Below, piece by piece: positions 33,977 to 43,925 of a DNA stretch of 64,000 nt; the stretch's first letter is position 1, and every line of letters starts with the position of its first letter. The notes under the pieces are model-generated. The model did no database searches and was not told the origin of the DNA. It saw only the letters and a program-made list of their open reading frames with translations. Both the position numbers and the translations under genes were made by a program. The DNA is from Caproiciproducens galactitolivorans (GTDB lineage: Bacteria; Bacillota; Clostridia; Oscillospirales; Acutalibacteraceae): positions 85,012 to 149,011 of the forward strand of contig NZ_SRMQ01000005.1 of NCBI RefSeq assembly GCF_004768785.1. The letters are read 5' to 3'.

Positions 33977-35311
33977 CTATTTTTTTCGAAAAGCCGCAAT
34001 AAAAAAGCCGTCAGTACCATGAAAATGCGGCATCAGTGTAAGCTGGTTTGCCGGTTCATCCACAGAATGCTGAATCGTGGCGGGCAAATGAAGCGGCAAC
34101 GGTTCGAAATCGTCGTGGTTATTTATAAATCTATTTGTTACTTCGAAATTCTCTCTTGGGTTTAAAGTACAGGTAGAATAAAACAATATTCCATTGTCCT
34201 TTACCAGTTTTGAAGATTTACACAGAATACCGTACTGCAAATCAGGCAAACTGTCAATAGCTTGCTTCGATTTATATTTAATTTCCGGCTTGCGGCGGAT
34301 AATTCCCAATCCGGAGCATGGAACGTCGCAAAGCACCCTGTCGGCAGGAGAAAGTTCCATTTTCGGGTTAGATGCGTCCCGGACCGCAGCCTGGATAATC
34401 GTCAGCTTTAAGCGTTCCGCACCCTGCCGGATTAACTGCACTTTTCCTTTGTATTGGTCAAAAGCGAGAAGCTCGCCCTGATCCTCCATCATTTCAGCAA
34501 TTGTAAATGCTTTGCCGCCGGGCGCGGAGCACACATCGATCACTCTTTCACCCGGTTTCGGGTCAAACAAAAAACAGCAAAGCTGCGAGGAAAGATCCTG
34601 TATATGAAACAGTCCTTCCCGAAAGCTTTTGCAACTACCGATTGAACCGGTATGTTCCAGTTCTAGTGCGTTAATAAACCATGGTACAGCTTTTGCTTTG
34701 ATCCCTTCCTGTTCCAGTCTTGCAATTAAGTTTTCCTCGGATATGGAAAGATTATTCACTTTTGCGAATATAGGCGGCTTCTGAAAGGCGCTTCGCAGCA
34801 GACCGGTCATGCAATCGTGCCCGTAGGCTTCCTCCCAAAGTCGGATAATCCATTCCGGACAGGAGTATTGAATGCTTAGAGCCGTTCGCGGTTCCGTTTG
34901 AGCATCCGGCATTTTTATCTGGTCGATGTTCCGAATGAGGGAACGCAGAACCGCATTAATAAAACCGGAAGCTTTTGCGGCCTTGTTGGCCTTTGCTAGA
35001 TTTACTGACTCGTTTACCGCCGCAGAATTTGGAATTTTTTCAAGATAAAGAATCTGAAACGCGCCCATCCGAAGGATTTCAAGCACAACCGGCGACATTT
35101 TCGAAACAGGAGTTTTTGAAAATTGATTTAGAATATAATCGAGCGTCAACCTGCGCTCCAGAACACCGTAAAAAATAGCGGACGCCAGCGCTTTGTCCCG
35201 TTGATCTAGTGAATAGGCTTCCAGCGTTTTATCAAGAACAATGTTGGAATAGCCTTCGTCAACGTTTACATGCAGCAACGCCGCAAGCGCCGCGGACCTT
35301 GCGTTATTCAT
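33977..35311 (-). CDS. rsmB: 16S rRNA m5C967 methyltransferase RsmB
   Basis: The 444-aa protein has an N-terminal NusB-like domain ('ALASAIFYGVLERRLTLDY'), the SAM site 'VIDVCSAPGGKAFTIAEM' and the nucleophile region 'VLCDVPCSGLGIIRRKPE'. It is the usual RsmB of the fmt-rsmB-rlmN operon, and its start touches the stop of the upstream peptidase gene. Confidence 0.96.
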   Translation of the reverse strand: MNNARSAALAALLHVNVDEGYSNIVLDKTLEAYSLDQRDKALASAIFYGVLERRLTLDYILNQFSKTPVSKMSPVVLEILRMGAFQILYLEKIPNSAAVNESVNLAKANKAAKASGFINAVLRSLIRNIDQIKMPDAQTEPRTALSIQYSCPEWIIRLWEEAYGHDCMTGLLRSAFQKPPIFAKVNNLSISEENLIARLEQEGIKAKAVPWFINALELEHTGSIGSCKSFREGLFHIQDLSSQLCCFLFDPKPGERVIDVCSAPGGKAFTIAEMMEDQGELLAFDQYKGKVQLIRQGAERLKLTIIQAAVRDASNPKMELSPADRVLCDVPCSGLGIIRRKPEIKYKSKQAIDSLPDLQYGILCKSSKLVKDNGILFYSTCTLNPRENFEVTNRFINNHDDFEPLPLHLPATIQHSVDEPANQLTLMPHFHGTDGFFIAAFRKK

Positions 35312-36015
35312 TAATCCCTACCCCGTCTGTTCCCCGCAAGGACAACCAATCTTAAAAGGGACATGATCGCGGCAAAACTGGCCGCCAGATAAGTCATCGC
35401 AGCAGCTTTCAATACTTTTTTTGCGCCTTCAAGCTCATCGGGGTACAGAATCCCCGCTTCGTCCAGCGCGCGGATTGCGCGTATGCTTGCGTTGAATTCA
35501 ACCGGCAGGGTTACCAGTTGAAACAGCACAGCCAGCCCGAAGAGGGCAATACCCAGATACACGACAAAACTATACCTCACCGGCAGAATCAGGCCGATAA
35601 TCACGAGCGGCATCCCCAAACTGGAGCCGAAATTTGTTATCGGAACCAGAACTGTACGAACTTTATTGGGAAAATAGCCCTGCGCGTGCTGAATCGCGTG
35701 ACCGGCCTCATGTGCTGCCACGCCCACAGAAGCAATGCTTGTGGACGAATAAACATCGTCAGATAGACGGATTGTGTTATCGCGCGGGTCAAAATTGTCC
35801 GTAAGTCTGCCCTGGATGCGCTGTATCTGCACACCGGCAGCACCGCCGAACCGCGCGACGCTGTCTGCCGCCTGCGCGCCAGTCATGTTCCGGATTGTCA
35901 AGATGCGGGAATACTTCTCAAATGTGAACTGTACTTTAAACTGAGCATACATAGTGATGATCAGAGCCGGAAGAATAAATATGAAATATGTATAGTCAAA
36001 ATAATAGAATCCCAT
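35311..36015 (-). CDS. Zinc membrane metallopeptidase, YugP family
   Basis: A 234-aa membrane protein with an N-terminal span, the zinc motif HEAGH in 'GVAAHEAGHAIQHAQGY' and three C-terminal spans. This is the YugP/DUF-type Zn peptidase common in Firmicutes; substrates unknown. It sits between fmt and rsmB, a frequent arrangement in Clostridia, and overlaps rsmB by 1 nt. Confidence 0.92.
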   Translation of the reverse strand: MGFYYFDYTYFIFILPALIITMYAQFKVQFTFEKYSRILTIRNMTGAQAADSVARFGGAAGVQIQRIQGRLTDNFDPRDNTIRLSDDVYSSTSIASVGVAAHEAGHAIQHAQGYFPNKVRTVLVPITNFGSSLGMPLVIIGLILPVRYSFVVYLGIALFGLAVLFQLVTLPVEFNASIRAIRALDEAGILYPDELEGAKKVLKAAAMTYLAASFAAIMSLLRLVVLAGNRRGRD

Positions 36016-36030
36016 TGAAAAACACCTCGT

Positions 36031-36954
36031 TTATCGTAAAATCTTTTCTTCTCCAATCGGATGCCCGCGCAGAAAATCCTTTCCGCTCATTCTTTTTTTG
36101 CCTTCATATTGGACTTCCAGCAATTCCAGCGCCGTATTGCCTCCGCAACAAACAATAAACACGCCGTTCGCGTTTACCGGATGCCCTGCTTCTCCCGAAT
36201 AGCCATCCACAATTTTGGTTTTGTATATCTTCAAAAGCTTGCCGTGGAAAGTCGTATCCGCAACCGGCCACGGGGACAGGCCCCGCACCAAATTATGAAT
36301 TTCCTGCGCCGGTTTGTTCCAGTCGATATGGGAAAGCTCTTTTGTCAGCATAGAAGCATAGCAGGTTTCCGAATCTCCCTGTGGGATTCGCTGTATGGCG
36401 CCTTTTTCAATTCCCTCGAGCGTCTTTATAATCAACTCCGCACCGAGCTGGGAAAGCCGGTCGTGCAGTTCCCCTGCCGTTTCCTCCGATCCGATTTCTA
36501 TTTTTTCCTTTAACAGCATATCGCCGGTATCCAGCCCTTCCGCCATATACATGGTTGTAACGCCGGTTTCCTTTTCTCCGTTGATGACCGCCCACTGAAT
36601 CGGCGCCGCCCCGCGGTACTTCGGAAGAAGGGAAGCGTGCACATTAATGCAGCCGTAAGGCGGAACCGCAAGGATCTCTTTGGGCAGAATTTTCCCGTAG
36701 GCGACGACAACAATCGCATCCGGATGAAGGTCCCTAATCAATTGTGCCGCTTCCTCTGTGCGCAGGGTTTTCGGCTGGTAAACAGGAATGTTTTTTTCCT
36801 GCGAAAGCACTTTCACCGGCGGCGGGGTTAGTGCATAGCCCCTGCCCTTCGGCTTATCCGGCTGTGTAAAGACCGCGCAGACCGTATGCTTTTCTATGAT
36901 GGATTGCAGGCACGGCACGGCAAAATCCGGTGTACCCATAAAAATGATACGCAT
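36031..36954 (-). CDS. fmt: Methionyl-tRNA formyltransferase
   Basis: 307 aa beginning 'MRIIFMGTPDFAVP', with 'VVVAYGKILPKEIL', the formyl-folate site 'HASLLPKYRGAAPIQ' and a C-terminal tRNA-binding domain. It formylates initiator Met-tRNA. I used the ATG at 36954 since GGGTGAT precedes it; an in-frame TTG four codons up lacks a signal. Paired with def 16 nt upstream. Confidence 0.97.
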   Translation of the reverse strand: MRIIFMGTPDFAVPCLQSIIEKHTVCAVFTQPDKPKGRGYALTPPPVKVLSQEKNIPVYQPKTLRTEEAAQLIRDLHPDAIVVVAYGKILPKEILAVPPYGCINVHASLLPKYRGAAPIQWAVINGEKETGVTTMYMAEGLDTGDMLLKEKIEIGSEETAGELHDRLSQLGAELIIKTLEGIEKGAIQRIPQGDSETCYASMLTKELSHIDWNKPAQEIHNLVRGLSPWPVADTTFHGKLLKIYKTKIVDGYSGEAGHPVNANGVFIVCCGGNTALELLEVQYEGKKRMSGKDFLRGHPIGEEKILR

Positions 36955-36970
36955 TGAATCACCCAATTCA

Positions 36971-37444
36971 TTATTTTAAGTTCGCTAATTCTTCTTCACT
37001 AAGCATATGGATTACATGGGATTTAAAAAGGATACCGTCGAGATGGTCGATTTCATGGCAGAAAACCGTAGCCAGCAATTTTTCGCCTTCTATTTCAAAA
37101 AACTCGCCTTTTCTATTCTGCGCCCGTACCTTCACGTGCATTGGGCGCTTGGTAATTCCGTATTGCCCGGGGGCGGAAAGGCATCCTTCTAAGGGTTCCT
37201 GTTCTCCACTTTGTTCAAGAAAAACTGGATTAATCAGCTCAATTGGGCCCTCGCCGATATCGACCACAACGGCGCGGCGCAGGATTCCTACCTGCGGCGC
37301 CGCCAGCCCGACGCCGTCCGCGTCATGCATGGTTTCCTGCAGGTCATCCAACAGCTGCACCAGCTTCTTGTCAAATTTCTCAACAGGATGGCTGACTTTA
37401 TTTAGAAAAGGGTCTCCTTCTTTTATAATGTTTCGAATTGCCAT
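36971..37444 (-). CDS. def: Peptide deformylase
   Basis: The 157-aa metalloenzyme shows all three motifs: 'GVGLAAPQVG' (44-53), 'EGCLS' with metal ligand C88, and 'HEIDHLDG' with H130, E131 and H134. It removes the N-formyl group from new proteins. It follows priA by 15 nt. Confidence 0.98.
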   Translation of the reverse strand: MAIRNIIKEGDPFLNKVSHPVEKFDKKLVQLLDDLQETMHDADGVGLAAPQVGILRRAVVVDIGEGPIELINPVFLEQSGEQEPLEGCLSAPGQYGITKRPMHVKVRAQNRKGEFFEIEGEKLLATVFCHEIDHLDGILFKSHVIHMLSEEELANLK

Positions 37445-37459
37445 AATTATACCTCCATT

Positions 37460-39910
37460 TTATAGAATGCTATTCGGATTCATATCAGCAAAAACGGTAA
37501 CGGATTTATATTCACGGTTTTCTGAAAACTGAATCAGCAGACGGGAAATCATTTCCCGTAATTTTGCGTTATTGCGGCATTTAATGATTAATTTATATCT
37601 ATATTTATTATTTACCTTACCGATTAATGCGGGTGCCGGATTTAATACCCTCAGCGGCTGTTCGGGGTATTCGCTTTTTGCCAGAAATGCAAGGTTGCTT
37701 AAAAAAGTTTTGCTGGCTTTATGTACCTGATCCTGCATATTTCCCACAAAACCAATAACGCAGATATCGGAATAAGGAGGGTAAAGCATCGCTTTCCGGA
37801 TAGCAATTTCGCCCTTGTAAAACTCCTGATAATCCTGCCGCGCGGCAAGCCGCAAAATAGAATTTTCCGGGGTAAATGTCTGAATGATCGCCCTTCCGGC
37901 AAACTTGCCCCGGCCGGATCGGCCGACAACCTGCGTTATAAGATCAAACGCGCGTTCATAGCTGCGGAAATCATCGCTGTATAATGTCTGGTCGGCGGAA
38001 AGAACACCGACCAGCGTAACGTTTTCAAAATCAAGCCCCTTCGCCACCATCTGCGTTCCCACAATGATATCGTATTCACCCTGCGCAAAAAGCCGGAGTT
38101 TTCTTTCGTAAGCGAAGCGCGTCATGGTGGAATCGGTGTCCAGCCGCAAAATACGCGCATCCGGCAAGAGCTCCTGTAATTGCTGTTCGGCGCGCTGCGT
38201 CCCCCAGCCCGTATAGTAAACCTGATTCTCGTGGCACTGCGGGCATTCCTTGGTAAACGGAATAGAATAACCGCAGTAATGGCACATCAGACGTTTATTG
38301 GCGGAGTGGTATGTAAGAGAGATACTGCAATGCGGGCAAGTAACAACCTGTCCGCATTTTTTACAGGAAACAAAGGTATGGAACCCTCTTCGGTTCAGCA
38401 AGAGAATCGACTGCTTTCCGTTTTTCAAGTTATCGTTTAAAGCGGAAAATAATTCCGCGCTTAAAATCGTATCGTTCCCATTTTCCAATTCCCTATTCAT
38501 ATCGACCACCGTCACTTCCGGCAGCTCTGCACAGCCGAAGCGGGTGGAAAGCGTATTCAAGCTGTATCGCCCGTTTTGCGCAAGGTAATAGCTCTCGATG
38601 GAAGGGGTTGCGGATGACAAAACAAGAAGCGCTTTATGATATGCGCAGCGGAATTTTGCAACTTCGCGCGCATGGTAGCGTGGGGAGGATTCCGATTTAT
38701 AAGTGTATTCCTGTTCCTCATCCACAATAATAATACCGAGATCCTGAAAAGGGGCAAAAACAGCGGAACGGGTACCGACAGCAATTTGCGCTTCCCCGTT
38801 TTTTACTCTTTTCCATTCATCCAAACGTTCGCCCAGCGAAAGCCCACTATGAAAAACGGCTACGCTACGGCCGTACCTTTGGTGGAACAGGGCGACAGTC
38901 TGGGGAGTGAGTGAAATTTCCGGCACCATAACGATAATCCCGCGGCCTTCTCCCTTTACTTCGTCAATCAGCCGCATAAACACGGATGTCTTTCCGCTTC
39001 CGGTTACTCCGTAAAGAAGGGAAACGCCGCCCTTTCCTGACCGGTATTGCTGATAGAGATTCTCGAAGGCCTTCTGCTGCTCGGAAGAAAGCACGATATC
39101 CTCAGCATCTCCGTTTCCCGAAATATGCTCATAAGGGTTCCGGTAAACTTCCATTTCAAAATACTGCACAATGCCCTTTGTCGCAAGCGTATTTACCACC
39201 ACGGGGGTCACCCCAGCAAAATAGCAAAGCTCTTTCAGGGAAGCACTGCCGGCTTCGCAAAGAAGATCGTATACATTTTTCTGTTTCTTTGTAAGCTTCG
39301 GCAGATACGAAAGATCGGTTAAGCGCACCATCTTCTGCGCCGCGTCTCCAATCCGGCGTACCGCTCCGCTGCTTTTGACCAGCACATTCGCGCTGCAAAG
39401 CTTTTGCAATACGGAATCGTCGGAAAAACCCATTGCAGAAAGCAACTTGTCCCGGTCAACAGAAGTTCTGGCATGCGCTAAATAGCGAATGACCTGCTTC
39501 TCCGACTCGCTGAAATCTTCCATGAAAAGCGTGTCCGAATTTACAGCCAAAGAGTATTCCGTTCGGATTTTTAAATTCAAGCCAGCGGGCAAAAGAAGCT
39601 TAACCGCATCAAACAGAGTGCAAAAATAATGTTCCTTCATCCAAGAAACCAGCTGCAAGCCTTCATTTGAAAGAAGCGGCGCCTTGTCAAGCACCGCCAG
39701 AATAGGTTTTAAGCAATCTGCAACCTTTTGTTCAGTAATCGCAAGAATAATCCCCTGACGTTTGCTGTTGGCTCCGCCGAATGGAACGATGACGCGGCAG
39801 CCCGGCTTTGCATCCGCCAATAGTGTTTCCGGAACGCAATAGTCGAAAGCCTTGTCAAAATGATAAACGGTTTTCTCAACCGCAACTTTTGCAACGGTAA
39901 ATTCGGACAT
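37460..39910 (-). CDS. priA: Primosomal replication helicase PriA
   Basis: The 816-aa protein has an N-terminal 3'-DNA-binding domain, a winged helix, and a helicase core with Walker A 'GVTGSGKTSVF' and Walker B 'IIVDEEQEYTYKSE' (DEEQ rather than DEEH, which I recall as usual in clostridial PriA). Eight zinc-binding cysteines run from 'SCKKCGQVVTCPHC' to 'KECPQCHENQ'. It restarts stalled replication forks. Part of the gmk-rpoZ-priA-def-fmt core order; coaBC, which lies between rpoZ and priA in Bacillus, is missing here. Confidence 0.97.
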   Translation of the reverse strand: MSEFTVAKVAVEKTVYHFDKAFDYCVPETLLADAKPGCRVIVPFGGANSKRQGIILAITEQKVADCLKPILAVLDKAPLLSNEGLQLVSWMKEHYFCTLFDAVKLLLPAGLNLKIRTEYSLAVNSDTLFMEDFSESEKQVIRYLAHARTSVDRDKLLSAMGFSDDSVLQKLCSANVLVKSSGAVRRIGDAAQKMVRLTDLSYLPKLTKKQKNVYDLLCEAGSASLKELCYFAGVTPVVVNTLATKGIVQYFEMEVYRNPYEHISGNGDAEDIVLSSEQQKAFENLYQQYRSGKGGVSLLYGVTGSGKTSVFMRLIDEVKGEGRGIIVMVPEISLTPQTVALFHQRYGRSVAVFHSGLSLGERLDEWKRVKNGEAQIAVGTRSAVFAPFQDLGIIIVDEEQEYTYKSESSPRYHAREVAKFRCAYHKALLVLSSATPSIESYYLAQNGRYSLNTLSTRFGCAELPEVTVVDMNRELENGNDTILSAELFSALNDNLKNGKQSILLLNRRGFHTFVSCKKCGQVVTCPHCSISLTYHSANKRLMCHYCGYSIPFTKECPQCHENQVYYTGWGTQRAEQQLQELLPDARILRLDTDSTMTRFAYERKLRLFAQGEYDIIVGTQMVAKGLDFENVTLVGVLSADQTLYSDDFRSYERAFDLITQVVGRSGRGKFAGRAIIQTFTPENSILRLAARQDYQEFYKGEIAIRKAMLYPPYSDICVIGFVGNMQDQVHKASKTFLSNLAFLAKSEYPEQPLRVLNPAPALIGKVNNKYRYKLIIKCRNNAKLREMISRLLIQFSENREYKSVTVFADMNPNSIL

Positions 39911-39928
39911 GTTTTAACCTCAAAGATT

Positions 39929-40138
39929 TTATTCCGATGCCTCTTGCTTTGGTTCAACAACAATATATTTATGTTCCATAAGCTCATGAACAGCCAGATC
40001 CACCGGCTTTTCTGTTAATATTTCCCCTTTTTCTTCCGCTTCGGAAGCAATTTCCCTCGCCCTTTTCGATACGGCAACCACAAGGGAGTACCGGCTTTGA
40101 TCGGGTCCTATAATAAGATCTGCAGATGGTTTAAGCAT
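39929..40138 (-). CDS. rpoZ: RNA polymerase omega subunit
   Basis: The 69-aa protein with 'SRYSLVVAVSKRAREI' and 'KPVDLAVHELMEHKY' is a typical Firmicutes omega. It overlaps the gmk stop by 8 nt. It stabilises the beta-prime subunit. Confidence 0.93.
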   Translation of the reverse strand: MLKPSADLIIGPDQSRYSLVVAVSKRAREIASEAEEKGEILTEKPVDLAVHELMEHKYIVVEPKQEASE

Positions 40139-40742
40139 GGTTTAAGATCCTTTCAATTAAATTATTATCACGCTGCACTTTATGCTTTTCGGCATGAAGG
40201 ATATGAATGATTTCCTCCGCTGCCTGTTCCACCGTATCATTTATAACGGCGTAATCATAATGGACGGCTTGTAATATTTCATCCCGCGCAACCATAAGCC
40301 GCTTCTGAATAACGTCGTCGCTATCCGTACGGCGGTTTCTCAAGCGGTTTTCAAGAACCTTCAGCGATGGAGGCAAAATGAAGATACCGACACAGTCCGG
40401 GCACTTGCTTTGAACCTGCGCCCCGCCCTGCACTTCAATTTCCAATACCACATCCAAGCCTTCTGAAAGCCATTTCTCAATTGGTTTTTTTGGGGTTCCG
40501 TAAAAATTTCCGCAGTACCCGGCACTTTCGAGCATCTCGCCGTTTTCCGCCATCTCCTGGAATTTTTCCTTCGTTAAAAAATAATAATCCTTTCCATCGA
40601 TTTCACCCTCCCTTGGAGGACGTGTTGTCGCGGATACGGAAAGACGGATATTGGGGTCTTTCTCCAGCAAATGTTTCAGTACCGTGTCCTTCCCAACCCC
40701 GGACGGGCCGGAAAAAACAATCAGAAGACCTTTACTCTTCAT
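40131..40742 (-). CDS. gmk: Guanylate kinase
   Basis: The 203-aa enzyme has a P-loop '[13 protein letters not shown]' (about 11-23), GMP-binding '[19 protein letters not shown]' and '[10 protein letters not shown]'. It phosphorylates GMP to GDP. It overlaps remA by 11 nt and rpoZ by 8 nt, so the three are tightly coupled. Confidence 0.98.
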   Translation of the reverse strand: MKSKGLLIVFSGPSGVGKDTVLKHLLEKDPNIRLSVSATTRPPREGEIDGKDYYFLTKEKFQEMAENGEMLESAGYCGNFYGTPKKPIEKWLSEGLDVVLEIEVQGGAQVQSKCPDCVGIFILPPSLKVLENRLRNRRTDSDDVIQKRLMVARDEILQAVHYDYAVINDTVEQAAEEIIHILHAEKHKVQRDNNLIERILNHA

Positions 40743-41010
40743 CTTCTTCCAGTTCCTCCTCGGTCAAATCCTCTTCGCGGTCGTTCAGGCGGTTGGCTAC
40801 CGTTTCCGGCTGTACGGCCGACAGGATTACATGGTCGCTGTCCGTAATAATAACCGCTCTGGTACGGCGCCCGTAAGTCGCGTCGATCAAGGTACCCCTT
40901 TCTTTTGCATCCTGAATAACGCGTTTAATTGGGGCGGATTCCGGGCTTACAATTGCCACAAGACGATTTGCGGAAACCATATTGCCAAAGCCAATATTTA
41001 TAAGCTTCAT
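40732..41010 (-). CDS. remA: RemA-like DUF370 DNA-binding regulator
   Basis: The 92-aa protein opens '[20 protein letters not shown]' and includes '[19 protein letters not shown]', the DUF370 signature. Bacillus RemA is a ring-forming DNA-binding activator of biofilm matrix and osmolyte genes. The acidic C-terminal tail (six glutamates or aspartates) is an addition. Same yicC-remA-gmk-rpoZ order as Bacillus. Confidence 0.93.
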   Translation of the reverse strand: MKLINIGFGNMVSANRLVAIVSPESAPIKRVIQDAKERGTLIDATYGRRTRAVIITDSDHVILSAVQPETVANRLNDREEDLTEEELEEDEE

Positions 41011-41038
41011 AAAATACTCCTTACGATTGCCACATCAA

Positions 41039-41917
41039 TCATTCGATATTTTGTATTTGTTCACGAATTTTTTCAATCTCTGCCTTAATATTCACAACCA
41101 TATGGGCGATCTGCGCATCAACACATTTGGAACCGATCGTATTTGCTTCACGATTCATTTCTTGAACAATAAAATCCAGCTTCCGTCCAACCGCCTCATC
41201 GGATTTTAACATATTGGCAAACTGGTCAAAATGGCTGCGCAACCGTACGGTTTCCTCTGAAACTGCCACTTTATCCGCAAAGATCGCCGCCTCGGTCAAA
41301 ATCCTCTGTTCGTCTATATTGGAGTCGCCGAGCATCTCCCTCAGCTTTTGAAAAAGCTTTTGTTGATATTCTTTTACTGTTTGAGGAGAACGTTGCTCAA
41401 TTTTGCCCACAATTTCCAAAATGGTTTGCGCGCGTTGCAACACGTCCGTTTTTAAACGGGCGCCCTCGGTTTCCCTCATGGCAATGAAGGCCTGCAACGC
41501 CTCGTCCGTTACCATTCGAACGGCGTCCCAAATCATCGCCTCGTCATCCGGCGCTTTATGAATGGTAAAAATATCAGAATATCGCGAAATAGTGTTTACG
41601 GAAATATCATCTTTCAAATTGTAGCGCTCGGAAAGTTCGCGCAAGGCGTTAACATATCCGGCGGCTAAGGAATGATTGATAAGAACCTGAGCATCCGTGT
41701 CTTCTAACGTTTCAACCGATACAAATACATCAATCTTTCCTCTGGAAATCTTGCTTTGCAGATAGGATTTCAATTTATCGTCTAAAAAACCGTATCCGCG
41801 GGTTATGCGGGAAGTAAATTCAAAATACCGGTGATTGACGGATTTGATTTCAACAATAATATTCCGCCCGTTCACCATTTTTTCGCATCTGCCAAAACCG
41901 GTCATGCTTCTAATCAT
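41039..41917 (-). CDS. YicC/YloC family endoribonuclease
   Basis: The 292-aa protein begins 'MIRSMTGFGR', the family start, and ends with the conserved 'NREANTIGSKCVDAQIAHMV' region. E. coli YicC and Bacillus YloC act as RNases. I chose the second in-frame ATG (41917), which gives the family N-terminus and has GAGATGA upstream. It is the first gene of the long operon that runs to spoVM. Confidence 0.93.
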   Translation of the reverse strand: MIRSMTGFGRCEKMVNGRNIIVEIKSVNHRYFEFTSRITRGYGFLDDKLKSYLQSKISRGKIDVFVSVETLEDTDAQVLINHSLAAGYVNALRELSERYNLKDDISVNTISRYSDIFTIHKAPDDEAMIWDAVRMVTDEALQAFIAMRETEGARLKTDVLQRAQTILEIVGKIEQRSPQTVKEYQQKLFQKLREMLGDSNIDEQRILTEAAIFADKVAVSEETVRLRSHFDQFANMLKSDEAVGRKLDFIVQEMNREANTIGSKCVDAQIAHMVVNIKAEIEKIREQIQNIE

Positions 41918-41987
41918 GCATTTCATCTCAATTCACTTTAAAATCATACGGAATTGTTCGGAATCAAACAAAGCATATTATTTTATT

Positions 41988-42017
41988 ATTTTAACAGTTT
42001 CCTGCTGTTATTGTCAA
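41988..42017 (-). promoter_or_regulatory. Promoter of the yicC-to-spoVM operon
   Basis: On the minus strand, TTGACA (42012-42017), an 18-nt spacer and TAAAAT (41988-41993), about 70 nt upstream of yicC. Confidence 0.65.
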
Positions 42018-42028
42018 CCAGAGCAAAA

Positions 42029-42058
42029 CAATTCAGCCCCAGTACTGAGGCTGAATTG
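42029..42058 (-). terminator. Terminator of the transcarboxylase operon
   Basis: A 10-bp stem (CAATTCAGCC/GGCTGAATTG) with a 10-nt loop, followed by TTTTG on the minus strand, 3' of the oadA-like gene. Confidence 0.75.
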
Positions 42059-42072
42059 ACAATCATCATTAT

Positions 42073-43470
42073 TTAGACAGGATGAATCTTTTCTTCTGCG
42101 TCGGCGTGTTTCCCGTCAATTCCGTATTTCTTTTCCGCACGTTTTTTAAAGAAGTCCGTCGCTACCTTCGGGAACTGCGCGTAGGACAGAACATCTTCCT
42201 CCTGCTCAATCCACTGCGCACATTCCTTTCGCAGGGATTCCAGCTCCGGTTCGAGCAAATCCGCCGGGCGGCAGGTGATTCTTTCCGTATCGCCGATAAT
42301 CTTCTTTGCAAATTCTTCATCAACCGGCAAGGGTGTGGTTCCGTACTTTCCGGCGATCAAATCCTTGAACTCGTTCGTGCACATTTTATAACGCTCGCCG
42401 GTTATGACATTATAAACAGCCTGCGTACCGACAATCTGCGAGGTTGGGGTTACCAGCGGAGGATATCCAGCATCCTTGCGCACACGGGGGACCTCCTGCA
42501 TAACTTCCTCCAGTTTGTCTGCCTTCCCCGCCTGTTTCAGCTGCGAAAGCAGGTTGGAAAGCATTCCGCCCGGCACCTGATAGATCAAAGCCTTGGTGTT
42601 AACCGCAAGCATTTTGGGGTCAAGCAGCCCACTCTTAATGTATTTCTCCCGTAAGGTCATAAAGTATTCACGAATTTCGTTTAAAAGGACCAAATCCAAA
42701 CCGGTGTCGTAATCCGTACCTTTCAGCGCCGCCACGATGGACTCCGTCGGAGTATGGGACGTGCCAAGCGCCAAGGGGGACATTGCCGTATCCAGCATAT
42801 CAACGCCCGCTTCGACCGCTTTCAGTTCGCACATGGAGGCCAACCCGGAGGTGTAGTGCGTGTGAAGCTGCACCGGAATTTTTACGGCGGCTTTGATTGC
42901 CTTTACAATGTCATATGTTTCATACGGCGTTAAAAGCGCGGCCATATCTTTAATACAGATGGAATCCGCTCCGGTTTCTTCAATCCGCTTCGCGTAATCC
43001 ACATAATACTCATGCGTAAAAACAGGACCTGTCGTATAGGATATCGCTACCTGCGCGTGCGCGCCCTCTTTTTTCGCGGCTTTAATGGCAACTTTCAGGT
43101 TCTTAAGATCGTTCAGCGCGTCAAAAATCCGGATAATATCAATTCCGTTTGCAACGGAGCGCTGGACAAAGTATTCCAGAACATCATCCGCATAATGGCG
43201 GTAACCCAGCATATTCTGCCCTCTGAAAAGCATTTGCAGCTTCGTATTCGGGCAATTCTTTCGGATGATCCGGAGCCGCTCCCATGGATCCTCATTTAAA
43301 AAACGAAGACAGGCGTCAAAAGTCGCCCCACCCCAGCATTCAAGCGAGTAATAACCGACCTGGTCTAGTTTGTTAAGTATCGGTAGCATGTCCTCAATCG
43401 GCATTCTGGTGGCAATTAAAGACTGGTGCGCGTCACGCAGAACGGTTTCAGTAATACCAATTTTCTTCAT
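42073..43470 (-). CDS. oadA: Pyruvate/oxaloacetate carboxyltransferase subunit (OadA / transcarboxylase 5S type)
   Basis: The 465-aa protein opens 'ITETVLRDAHQSLIATRM' with the metal-binding D13, then 'ICIKDMAALL' (carbamylated-lysine region) and 'VQLHTHYTSG' (metal histidines). It lacks a fused biotin domain; that is on the next gene. This fold transfers CO2 between carboxybiotin and pyruvate. With no membrane decarboxylase beta subunit in the operon, it more likely serves a soluble transcarboxylase than a sodium pump. Confidence 0.9.
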   Translation of the reverse strand: MKKIGITETVLRDAHQSLIATRMPIEDMLPILNKLDQVGYYSLECWGGATFDACLRFLNEDPWERLRIIRKNCPNTKLQMLFRGQNMLGYRHYADDVLEYFVQRSVANGIDIIRIFDALNDLKNLKVAIKAAKKEGAHAQVAISYTTGPVFTHEYYVDYAKRIEETGADSICIKDMAALLTPYETYDIVKAIKAAVKIPVQLHTHYTSGLASMCELKAVEAGVDMLDTAMSPLALGTSHTPTESIVAALKGTDYDTGLDLVLLNEIREYFMTLREKYIKSGLLDPKMLAVNTKALIYQVPGGMLSNLLSQLKQAGKADKLEEVMQEVPRVRKDAGYPPLVTPTSQIVGTQAVYNVITGERYKMCTNEFKDLIAGKYGTTPLPVDEEFAKKIIGDTERITCRPADLLEPELESLRKECAQWIEQEEDVLSYAQFPKVATDFFKKRAEKKYGIDGKHADAEEKIHPV

Positions 43471-43484
43471 CTTAATTTACCTCC

Positions 43485-43880
43485 TTAATGGAGGGAAACA
43501 AGAGGAGCGCCGGAGTCGACGCTGTCCCCTTTGTTTACATGTACGGCTGCGACGGTCGCATCATGCGGAGCCATAATTTCATTCTCCATCTTCATTGCCT
43601 CCAATATGAGCAGGACGTCATTTTTCTTAACGCTTTGCCCGGGGGTAACATTGACCGATACAATGGTACCTGGCATTGGGCAAGATATTAACTCTGCGTC
43701 TGCCGGAACATCCGCCTTTGCTGCCGGTGCTTTCACAGGAGCCGGGGCGGGCGTGGGTGCAACAGCAGGTTGCGGTACGACTGCGGGCGTGGTAGATATG
43801 GAAGCAGGTGGGGTATTTCCAACTTCCTCTACCTGAACATCATACACTGTGCCGTTAACGGTTATTTTAAGGTTCTTCAT
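43485..43880 (-). CDS. Biotin carboxyl carrier protein (transcarboxylase 1.3S type)
   Basis: 131 aa: an N-terminal strand region ('LKITVNGTVYDVQVEEVG'), a Pro/Ala-rich flexible linker (about 24-60) and a biotinyl domain with the lysine K97 in 'LEAMKMENE'. It shuttles CO2 between the two carboxyltransferase subunits encoded on either side. No biotin carboxylase is present in the window. Confidence 0.95.
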   Translation of the reverse strand: MKNLKITVNGTVYDVQVEEVGNTPPASISTTPAVVPQPAVAPTPAPAPVKAPAAKADVPADAELISCPMPGTIVSVNVTPGQSVKKNDVLLILEAMKMENEIMAPHDATVAAVHVNKGDSVDSGAPLVSLH

Positions 43881-43925
43881 TTCGTTGACCTCCTAAAATA
43901 TGCAGAATTCTATGAGTAATAGAAT